From: Kordia antarctica
GTDB lineage: Bacteria; Bacteroidota; Bacteroidia; Flavobacteriales; Flavobacteriaceae
Length of the DNA: 64,000 nt
Assembly: GCF_009901525.1 (NCBI RefSeq)
Contig: NZ_CP019288.1
Location: 682,001 to 746,000 of the forward strand
Direction of reading: 5' to 3'
Part shown: positions 50,758 through 58,797 of the stretch, one piece after another
Layout of the letters: each line of letters begins with the position of its first letter
Position numbering within the stretch: the stretch's first letter is position 1
Notes under the pieces: model-generated
Databases searched by the model: none
What the model was told of the DNA's origin: nothing
Seen by the model: the letters and a program-made list of their open reading frames with translations, nothing else
Program-made: the position numbers and the translations under genes

Positions 50758-52044
50758 TTAGTGCTTTACAACTCCTTTTTTTACAGGTGGCAACTGTACT
50801 TCTAACAATAGCGAATCTTTGTTTCCGCCGTAGGTTTTTATAATTGGTTTTCCGTTTCTGGTTAACCCATTAAATACGCCTTTGTCTACTAAATCCCAAA
50901 GTGCGTATTTTGCTTTTCCGTCAATCGTAAATAATCCGAAGTGATTTTCTGAACCGCCAGGATTCCGTGCATCTTTCCATATCTCATCAAACGCTTCAAA
51001 GTAAAAACAAGACATTTCTGCTTCGTTTGTCCATTGGCGCATATGATTGTAATACAATGCTTCTTTATATTCGTCCGCAGCTTTGCTTCCGTTGTTTCCG
51101 TAAAGTCCTTGAGAGAATGTTGTCCAACCAGTTTCCCCAATGTGAATTGGTTTGTCTACACCAATACTTTTCATGTAATTATACACGCTATCATATTGTG
51201 AGATTGCATATTTTTTGGCTCTCAACATCGCATTGTCAACTTTTTGAATACTTGAAGTTTTTTTGCCTTCTTCCACTCCCCAAAATACAGGATGATAGTG
51301 TGTATCGTGCATTGGATAAGTGTGCATGGAAATGTAATCGACTGCTTTTATAAGCTTATTTAAGTCTTCTACATGATATTCTTTGTCGTGTCCGCCCCAA
51401 GAAGCAAAATTGTCCGAACTCGTAATCCACAAGTCTTTTGGTAATTTTTTTTCTTTTTTGAGATCTTGCAAATGATTTACCCATTTTAAGATAACACTAG
51501 GTTGCACATAATAACTTGTTGCCCATTTTACCATTGCTTCGTTTCCGACAGCGATGATTTTTACGATTTCAGGATATTCATTTGCCAATGCAACCGCTCT
51601 TTCAATTTCGCCTGAATTTTGATCACTTTCTTGGTTGTGATCAGGAGTTTGCGCTGTCCACGCATTTTTACAATCAATCCACGCGCCTAACATTACATAC
51701 ATTTCAAAGTTTGCGTCTTCGTTTTTTAATTCGCGAATTGCTTTTAATATGTTTGGTGCTTGCGCTAATTGTACATTGTAGGTGCGTAAAATTCGAACAT
51801 TCAGTGCATGCAATATTTTCATGTCTTCTTTTAACGCTGCAATTGTTGGCTGAATGTCACGCAATGTATCACGATAACCTCCGTAAGAAATAGCTAAATA
51901 GTCTTTGTTTCCTAATATATCTTTGGCAGTCATTTCTTTTTGTGTTATTGGTTTTGGCGATTCTTTCTTTTTTTGTGAATTTTCACAAGACACTAGTACG
52001 AACGCTACTAATATTAGTTTCGATATGTATTTTAATGTACTCAT
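50758..52044 (-). CDS. GH17-type lipoprotein glycosidase
   Basis: 428 aa. Lipobox VLVSC, Cys20, then a GH17-like barrel: VRILRTYNVQ, IIAVGNEAMVKW (acid/base Glu), PIHIGETGWTTF (nucleophile Glu) and FEAFDEIWKDARNPGG. It is longer than and only distantly related to the three cytoplasmic-type GH17 domains of this locus. Likely acts on beta-1,3-glucan oligosaccharides in the periplasm or on the surface. 2-base spacing to GH30 suggests coupled translation. Confidence 0.9.
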   Translation of the reverse strand: MSTLKYISKLILVAFVLVSCENSQKKKESPKPITQKEMTAKDILGNKDYLAISYGGYRDTLRDIQPTIAALKEDMKILHALNVRILRTYNVQLAQAPNILKAIRELKNEDANFEMYVMLGAWIDCKNAWTAQTPDHNQESDQNSGEIERAVALANEYPEIVKIIAVGNEAMVKWATSYYVQPSVILKWVNHLQDLKKEKKLPKDLWITSSDNFASWGGHDKEYHVEDLNKLIKAVDYISMHTYPMHDTHYHPVFWGVEEGKKTSSIQKVDNAMLRAKKYAISQYDSVYNYMKSIGVDKPIHIGETGWTTFSQGLYGNNGSKAADEYKEALYYNHMRQWTNEAEMSCFYFEAFDEIWKDARNPGGSENHFGLFTIDGKAKYALWDLVDKGVFNGLTRNGKPIIKTYGGNKDSLLLEVQLPPVKKGVVKH

Positions 52045-52072
52045 GATTCTTTTTAAATGATATTTTTAAATA

Positions 52073-55000
52073 TTACTTTAAATAATTTCTCTTAATATTC
52101 ACATTGATTTGAATTACTTCGCCTGCGCGATCAAATACTTTTTGACTCGTTGCTGCATCTAACGTCAATGTTTCGAATGATTTTTTGCTTCCATCCTTAA
52201 ATTGAACTGTTAATGCTGTTGTTTCCGCTAATGTGTACACAATTGGTACTTGACAATACGTGAAACTTAACGAACCTTTTTGTACCGAAATCGCCTTCTC
52301 TTCTTTTGCTATATTTATGTAATTGAACGTGCTGTCTTTTAATAAGAATTCATCTTTTCGCAACATACACGGATCAAAATATAGTTTTCCTTCTGCTACA
52401 AAAACACCGAGTTCGCCAAAACGACTTAAGATGTCTTCTTTTACTTGTCCTGTCATTCCAGGTTGTTGCGCGCCTTTTCCTGCTGGCGTATGCGAATACG
52501 GATCTGTTGGAAAACCTCCATATAACGACGGCGATTTGTGCACGCCGATTCCTTCGTTGATTTCGTAATAGTGTTCTAACAATCGACCAACAACTTCATC
52601 GCTTTCTTTTTCGCGAATAGCTTTTAAACAACATTCCAATACCGCTAATTGTAGTTTTGAAACCATGTGCCAATAGATAGAACCTAATCCTTCATAACCG
52701 TAAAATGTTCCGGAACGTCCCGTAAATTCTTTGTGATTGAATACGTCTTCAAACGTTTCTAATACTTGAGAAGCTTCCGACTGAACTAAATTGCTGTACG
52801 AAGTTTCTTTTAATTCGTTTAATGCTTCCGCAAGATCGTTTGCGTTTTTAAAGTTTCCATTGAAATGAAATTCACCATTTACATCTTTCGAAATTATTTT
52901 ACTATTTCCGTCAGCGACTAATTGTTGTACTAATTTTGAGGTTTTTACCGCTTTCGCTGAAATGGTATTGCGTTCATTAAAACCTTTTAATTCTTTGTTT
53001 GGATAGAGAATATAACTGTATTGATCTGGTCGAAATAGTTTGCTACTTTTTAACGCATCTAACACAACTAATGCTTCTTTTGAAGAGATATAGCCTGAAC
53101 TTAATACCGCAACTTGACCTTCTAACATTTCATTCAGATAAGAAATAGAAACATTTTCGGTATCTTTTACGGTCATTAAATTGTATGCGTGATACAGATT
53201 ATCTGCACGTTTGTTAGCTTCAATCGCATGTTCTAAATACGCTAAACTTGTGGTTACAAAGTCTTTGATTTCTGTGATCGCAATATTCGTTTTTCTACCT
53301 GAAAACGCATTGTCATAGATTTGTTCTCTGTAATTGCTTCCCGCATTTCCTAAACCATCTAAAACACATCTACGGTCAGTGTCATTAATTTTTCCATTTA
53401 ATAAATCTTTATATATAGTGAACGTATGAGACACTTTATGGAAAAATTCCGCTAATTCATTGGAGATTTCAACTGTTTCTGTGTTTGTTTCTTCAAAAAT
53501 ACCTTCAAAGAATTTTAAGAAACGTCGCAAATAGTATAATGTTACCATGGAAACTCCGTTACCAACTAATGCGTTGTTTGCGTCATTCCATTCTGGACGT
53601 TGTGTATTCATCCAAATTCCACCTTCAGGTATAAAATTAGAAAGTTTTGCCAACGTTGTGGCTAATATTTTTTCAATGAAATTTACTTTGATGATAAATC
53701 TGTTTTCATCACGTAATAATGCGCCATCAGCACCTAATTCTTCACGTTGCTCATGAATTTTATGATCTAACGCTTCATCAAACTCAATGGTATCTTTAGG
53801 ATTTTTGAGTAAGTCTTGATATTTTTTTATTCTGTACGGAACATTTGCATAAACAAATAAGTCTTTGCTAAAGAAACTTTCCAGTTTTCCTGGTTGGTGA
53901 TTTTCTATGATTTCCAAAAACTTTAGCAAATAGATAATTTGATGATCGCCCCAATAACCAATGTACGACCAAGGATCTTCTGGCTCATCTATTTCCCAAT
54001 CAAAGCCGCCTTTTGTCACCCGATACGGATTGTAACCGTCAAATGTGGTGGCGTTTAAGAATTTATGAATCATACTTTCAATAAATTCCGGATATGAATG
54101 TGCCAACGCTTCCCAGTTTTGGAAAATATCGCGCCAGTTTCCTTCGTAATCTAATATTTTAGAACCATCTATTTCACTTCGTGTATTGATCGAAAATTTG
54201 TTCCAAGGACGACTTGGATCTCCGTGACGACGACTGAATTTTAATGGCATGTATTCCAAACATAAACGTCTGAAATTTTTGTCGGTGCTTTGGTGTGCAA
54301 TGTCTCGCAGCAACGAAAACGGGAATTCTTTAGGTAATCCATCAACAATTCCTTCTGTGGTGCGTGCTACTTTTTTATTTGCTTTTTCTAAGTAATTTTT
54401 GAAATCCCATCTTTCAATTTGATAGTTATTGTCAAAGATTCCACCACGCATAATGTTGAACAACGTGTTTGCAAAATGGCGTGTATCTCTAAATTTATCC
54501 GCAGATAATTGCAATCCATCAGAAGCGGCGTTGAGTCCAATTAAACGTTTTGTTCCAACATTGATACTTTGCTGAATGTTTTCAGCCAAGTCTGCTTCAT
54601 TTTTAATGTTTTGCGATAGTCTTGCAATGTCAGCATGATCTTGGTTTACATTGGCAACCGTGATCCAATCTTTATTTTCAGCAGCTTTTAATTGCACTTC
54701 TGAATTGATGAAATATGCACCTTTTTCTGCTTTTACATCCACTTCTTGCTGAATTGGGTGGCGTTTACGGAATGCTTTTAGTTGTAACGACGATAGTAAA
54801 TACTGCGCATTTTTAAACCCTAATGACCAAACTACATTCGCTTTTAACGCTTCACTAGGTTCTGCTTTGTCAACAATAATTGCGCTTAATGCGTAAATTC
54901 CTAAACCAGTATTTTCTTCAAGTTCATTTCGTTTGTACGCATCTACCAAGTTGCTACTTGCATTTTGTAAATCACTTCCAACGCCAAATGGCAAGATGTT

Positions 55001-55534
55001 TTGAATTCCGTCAAGTATATTTACTTGTACTTCATCTTGCGAATTGTTCGTTAGTTTCGATTTTTTTACAAATCCGTAAGCATCGCTAGAGTTCCATTGG
55101 TATTGAAATGTAAGTTCTAAATCGTGATTGATTTCTTCGAACATCACTTTGTTTCCGTAATTGTTTTTGTACAGATTACGTGTTGTTTTATATTTTCCTT
55201 CAAATCGTTCAGAAAAAGGTTCCCATACATGGTTTTTACCATTTTTTGTGATTTGAAAAATCGATTTACTTCCTGTAATGTCAGCGGATTCCGTGATTTT
55301 ATCGTCTGTGTAATATGGAAATAATGAAAATTCTGAATTTTTACGTCCTGCAGTTAATCCGCCATTGCTGGAAATAAACATCCAATGGTTAGAATCACTT
55401 ACAATACTCATGAAAAATGGTCGAATGGTATCACTATTCGAAATTTTATAAAAAAGTTCGTTGTCTATTTTGACGGTTTCTATTTGAGACATATGAGATA
55501 AAATATCTTGATCTAGAGTTGCTTCTTTAATCAT
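52073..55534 (-). CDS. GH149-type beta-1,3-glucan phosphorylase (GH94-related)
   Basis: 1153 aa, the size of GH149 enzymes (GH94 members are about 800). GH94-like layout: N-terminal beta sandwich (about 1-330), then the (alpha/alpha)6 barrel, with RPEWNDANNALVGNG holding the candidate acid Asp651 and PWSYIGYWGDHQIIYLL earlier. There is no signal peptide. It likely cleaves beta-1,3-gluco-oligosaccharides with phosphate, releasing glucose 1-phosphate in the cytoplasm. GH149 against a new GH94-like family rests on length, context and remembered motifs. 14-bp gap to the upstream hydrolase. Confidence 0.82.
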   Translation of the reverse strand: MIKEATLDQDILSHMSQIETVKIDNELFYKISNSDTIRPFFMSIVSDSNHWMFISSNGGLTAGRKNSEFSLFPYYTDDKITESADITGSKSIFQITKNGKNHVWEPFSERFEGKYKTTRNLYKNNYGNKVMFEEINHDLELTFQYQWNSSDAYGFVKKSKLTNNSQDEVQVNILDGIQNILPFGVGSDLQNASSNLVDAYKRNELEENTGLGIYALSAIIVDKAEPSEALKANVVWSLGFKNAQYLLSSLQLKAFRKRHPIQQEVDVKAEKGAYFINSEVQLKAAENKDWITVANVNQDHADIARLSQNIKNEADLAENIQQSINVGTKRLIGLNAASDGLQLSADKFRDTRHFANTLFNIMRGGIFDNNYQIERWDFKNYLEKANKKVARTTEGIVDGLPKEFPFSLLRDIAHQSTDKNFRRLCLEYMPLKFSRRHGDPSRPWNKFSINTRSEIDGSKILDYEGNWRDIFQNWEALAHSYPEFIESMIHKFLNATTFDGYNPYRVTKGGFDWEIDEPEDPWSYIGYWGDHQIIYLLKFLEIIENHQPGKLESFFSKDLFVYANVPYRIKKYQDLLKNPKDTIEFDEALDHKIHEQREELGADGALLRDENRFIIKVNFIEKILATTLAKLSNFIPEGGIWMNTQRPEWNDANNALVGNGVSMVTLYYLRRFLKFFEGIFEETNTETVEISNELAEFFHKVSHTFTIYKDLLNGKINDTDRRCVLDGLGNAGSNYREQIYDNAFSGRKTNIAITEIKDFVTTSLAYLEHAIEANKRADNLYHAYNLMTVKDTENVSISYLNEMLEGQVAVLSSGYISSKEALVVLDALKSSKLFRPDQYSYILYPNKELKGFNERNTISAKAVKTSKLVQQLVADGNSKIISKDVNGEFHFNGNFKNANDLAEALNELKETSYSNLVQSEASQVLETFEDVFNHKEFTGRSGTFYGYEGLGSIYWHMVSKLQLAVLECCLKAIREKESDEVVGRLLEHYYEINEGIGVHKSPSLYGGFPTDPYSHTPAGKGAQQPGMTGQVKEDILSRFGELGVFVAEGKLYFDPCMLRKDEFLLKDSTFNYINIAKEEKAISVQKGSLSFTYCQVPIVYTLAETTALTVQFKDGSKKSFETLTLDAATSQKVFDRAGEVIQINVNIKRNYLK

Positions 55535-55548
55535 TAATTGTTGTTATA

Positions 55549-56847
55549 TTATTTTTTAGCTTTCTGTACTGCATCCATTAACTTAATGCCATTAAAGTAA
55601 CTTGTTACAGTTTTTTGAGTTACATTTTCGTCATATGGATCAAATTTGTGAACTTCTTGTAATGCGTAATACGCGGCACGAGGATGTAATGTGTATAGTC
55701 CTTTTTCGTTATTTGGTCCTTTGGCACAGATACCAAACCATTCTTCGTTCATGTTGTTTATTCCTGGTTTTGAGTCTTTTGTGTAGCCATCATTGTTCCA
55801 AGAAGCTTCCGTATCATGAACTTCTAAGTTTTTTGTTTGCCCTCTTTTCCACCAACCATCGCTGAATTGGAAAGTGAATCCGCCGATAGCATTTTCTGCT
55901 TTTCCTAAACCTGCTGCATTAGCGTATATTTCTTTCCAGTTTCCTGTCATGTAATACGCTTGCGAATGTTGATCTTCTTTGTTGTCTCGCGCATTGAAAG
56001 CATCTGCTCCAAATTCTGCAAACATGATTGGTTTCCCTAATTCTTCTTTTACACGCTTAAAAGCATCTCCAAAAGAGATTCCACGATACATATTTGTCCC
56101 ATAAATATCAATGTCTGGACATTCATCTTTTACGAGTTCTAAGTATAATAAGTCACCATTACAGATAGCCACAGGATGCGACATATCTATTGTTTTTATT
56201 GCTAAGGTTGCTTCGTTGAATAATTTGTACATAGCACGCGCTCGTGCACGAATTGTAGTATTTTCATCATCGAGAGGAATGTTTTCTGTTTCTGCTTTTC
56301 CCCAAGAAAGTCCATAGTTATTTTCATTTCCCAACATGTACATCAACAATCCTGGCGTGTCTTTGTATTCGTCCGCCATCTGCTTGACAGCATTTAAAAG
56401 ATGTTCATTTACTTTAGGGTTTGCGTATTCCGTATTTTCCATGGAAACACCATCAATCAGTACACCATAACGACCGAAAGAGTGATTCAACATTGTATAT
56501 ATTCCGTAATTTTTATGAATGTAGGTTATCCATCTTGGTTGGATTCCTGTATAAACGCGAATTGTATTGACGCCCATATTTTTGAGCAATGTCATTTCCG
56601 CATCTAAAGCTTCTTTAATGAAATCGTCAGATTGATTCCATAAATTGAAAGAGTAGTTTGTTCCGATAGGAAAGTAATCCCAGTTCATCCCATTTATCAT
56701 GAAAACCTTCCCATTAACGAGCAATTTCATTCCTTGTTCATTTTTTTGAACAGTTACAGTGTCTCTTTTAGAAGTCAGCGATGTTGTTATAATAATCATC
56801 GCTACAACTGAAAAAACTAGTGCTAGTATTAGAAAAGTCTTTTTCAT
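55549..56847 (-). CDS. Clan GH-A glycosidase, family uncertain (GH2/GH5-like)
   Basis: 432 aa. An N-terminal hydrophobic anchor or signal (TFLILALVFSVVAMIIIT) is followed by a TIM-barrel hydrolase: KLLVNGKVFMINGMNWDYFP, NTIRVYTGIQPRW, MLGNENNYGLSW (acid/base Glu) and MFAEFGADAF (nucleophile Glu). The motif order fits clan GH-A enzymes such as GH2 or GH5-like beta-glycosidases and transglycosylases. No accessory domain. It sits between GH16 and the phosphorylase, so beta-glucan is the probable substrate. The exact family is not clear to me. Confidence 0.78.
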   Translation of the reverse strand: MKKTFLILALVFSVVAMIIITTSLTSKRDTVTVQKNEQGMKLLVNGKVFMINGMNWDYFPIGTNYSFNLWNQSDDFIKEALDAEMTLLKNMGVNTIRVYTGIQPRWITYIHKNYGIYTMLNHSFGRYGVLIDGVSMENTEYANPKVNEHLLNAVKQMADEYKDTPGLLMYMLGNENNYGLSWGKAETENIPLDDENTTIRARARAMYKLFNEATLAIKTIDMSHPVAICNGDLLYLELVKDECPDIDIYGTNMYRGISFGDAFKRVKEELGKPIMFAEFGADAFNARDNKEDQHSQAYYMTGNWKEIYANAAGLGKAENAIGGFTFQFSDGWWKRGQTKNLEVHDTEASWNNDGYTKDSKPGINNMNEEWFGICAKGPNNEKGLYTLHPRAAYYALQEVHKFDPYDENVTQKTVTSYFNGIKLMDAVQKAKK

Positions 56848-57156
56848 CTGTTATTTTTAATTAGTAATTAGGTCAGATGGGATTCGCAAATGGTCAAATT
56901 ATTTAGATGACTATTCACAGAGTCTGTTTTAGTATTGAAACTATATGAATTGTATACTTTATATGTACTAATGTTTGATTTTTACAATCTTGAAATGATT
57001 ATATTGCTACTTTTGTATGCTGTATTAGAAATTAGTTGTGTTCAATTTTGGGCAGCGTATCCTTAGAGTACTTACTGCATTTGCTCTTTTCTATAAAGGA
57101 AAAGAGCAAACGTTTGTAAGCAATTTTGATATAGCTGTATTCAATAATTTTCAATT
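56848..57156. other. Spacer inside the beta-glucan locus
   Basis: 309 bases, the longest gap in the locus. It holds the stem-loop at 57080-57110 and AT-rich sequence. No gene. Likely separates the SusCD-GH16 part from the downstream enzymes. Confidence 0.6.
57080..57110. terminator. Stem-loop after GH16; possible attenuating terminator
   Basis: 12-bp perfect stem TTTGCTCTTTTC with its complement, 7-base loop. No T-run in the minus direction (TGCAGTAAG follows), so it may stabilise the upstream transcript end rather than stop it. Confidence 0.5.
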
Positions 57157-58794
57157 TTATTGGTACACTCGTACATAGTCAATTTCCATCGTATCTTGAG
57201 TGAATCCTGGATCAATGGTTCCTCCTAATGTTCCGCCCATAGCGATGTTTAAGATTAGGAAAAAGTCACTGTCAAATGGTAAGGTAGCATTGTTTTCTAC
57301 CGTATGATATACGAAGTCGTCTACCAAGAACGTTATTGCAGTTGGTGTCCATTCTACCGTATAGTTATGAAATTCTGTCGTAGAAGTTGGCAATGATGTA
57401 GCCGCACCGTCACCAGCTCCTGGTGAAACTCCTGGATGGTGTACCGTTGCTAAAACAGTATTCTTATCTTGTCCTTTTTGTTCCATGATGTCTATTTCAC
57501 CACAACCAGGCCATGTGTTTGTTTGGTAATCTGCTCCTAAAGCCCATATTGCTGGCCACGTTCCTTGTGAAGCTGGCAATTTTGCACGTACTTCTACTCT
57601 TCCGTTCGTGAATTCGTATAGGTTTTCAGATTTTAAACGCGCAGATGTATAGTTTCCGCCACCTGTACTTATGGCATTTATTTTAAGAAATCCGCCATCT
57701 ACGACTACATTGTCAGCACTGTTTGTATAGGTTTGAGATTCTCCATTTCCCCATCCACCTGCACCGAGGTCGTAGGTCCAGTTTGCTGCATCTGGAGCTC
57801 CATCTACATCAAATTCGTCTTGCCAAACTAAGTTGTTGTATTGCGTTTGGAAGTTATTACTTGCTGGTTCTGCCGAAGTGATGATAAACCACCAATCAAA
57901 TCCGCTGTTTCCGTCTGTTGTTCTTAGTACAAGTTCATTCGGTACAGAACGATCAAAAATTTCGTATGTATGTGATCCACCTGTGTAATATCCGATGAAT
58001 CCATTTCCTGTAAGTGTAATTGTTTCAACGCCTCCAGGAGCAATTAACGCCCAAGTTTCAGAAAAATCATCATAGGGTAAATTTTCTATATCATCACCAT
58101 TAGGATTTCCACCAGAACCTCCAAGTTCATCAATGAAACTAGCACGTCCAAATACAGTTCCTGAAATATCAGTGGTTGGGTCATCATTGGTATTGTTAGT
58201 TACAAACGTAAACGTTCCGTCAGCATTAAAAATATATCTGTCATCATACATTCCAACGCCAACTTTTTCTTCTGGTCCAGCTCCATACCATTCTGTTGGC
58301 ACTGATCCACCAACAGGTCCTAAACCAAAGTGTCCTTGTTGTTCCGATTTGATTCTCCACGATCTTGAACTAGTTCCGACTAATTTGTCTATCAATTCCA
58401 TTGGTGGTGCATAGGTTGCCAATACATCTACGGTAATTGTTGTAGACGTTGAGATTCCTCCAGTTCCAAAAGCAATTACAGTTACTGTATATGAATTGAG
58501 TCCTAAGTTTGAGAATGTAAACAACGCTGTTCCTGCTGGATCTGTTTGTTGATTTGCTTCGTATACAAATCTATATGTGATTGTATCATCTGCGGAAGCG
58601 GTAAAGTTAACAACTCCACTTCCATCTCCGTTTGGATTATTTGCGTCCTGACCAACTATTACTGCTGTGACTTGTAAATTGGTCGGCGTTAGTAAATCTC
58701 CCACAGTCGCTTCATCATCCTGACAGCTAACAGTTAGCAATAGAATACCAAGAAGTGATGTGAATATATTTTTTAAATTTTTCATCTTTTTCAT
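57157..58794 (-). CDS. GH16 laminarinase lipoprotein
   Basis: 545 aa. Lipobox TVSC, Cys24, then a Fn3/PKD-like domain (about 35-125), a module of about 170 aa shared with the upstream lipoprotein ('W.......V....YDDRYIFNADGTF', about 135-305), and a GH16 jelly-roll (about 310-545) with the catalytic GEIDIMEQ motif and TVEWTPTAITFLVDD. It is an endo-beta-1,3-glucanase cutting laminarin at the surface. It starts 3 bases after the upstream lipoprotein stop. GH16 assignment is secure; specificity is inferred from the locus. Confidence 0.94.
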   Translation of the reverse strand: MKKMKNLKNIFTSLLGILLLTVSCQDDEATVGDLLTPTNLQVTAVIVGQDANNPNGDGSGVVNFTASADDTITYRFVYEANQQTDPAGTALFTFSNLGLNSYTVTVIAFGTGGISTSTTITVDVLATYAPPMELIDKLVGTSSRSWRIKSEQQGHFGLGPVGGSVPTEWYGAGPEEKVGVGMYDDRYIFNADGTFTFVTNNTNDDPTTDISGTVFGRASFIDELGGSGGNPNGDDIENLPYDDFSETWALIAPGGVETITLTGNGFIGYYTGGSHTYEIFDRSVPNELVLRTTDGNSGFDWWFIITSAEPASNNFQTQYNNLVWQDEFDVDGAPDAANWTYDLGAGGWGNGESQTYTNSADNVVVDGGFLKINAISTGGGNYTSARLKSENLYEFTNGRVEVRAKLPASQGTWPAIWALGADYQTNTWPGCGEIDIMEQKGQDKNTVLATVHHPGVSPGAGDGAATSLPTSTTEFHNYTVEWTPTAITFLVDDFVYHTVENNATLPFDSDFFLILNIAMGGTLGGTIDPGFTQDTMEIDYVRVYQ

Positions 58795-58797
58795 GTA

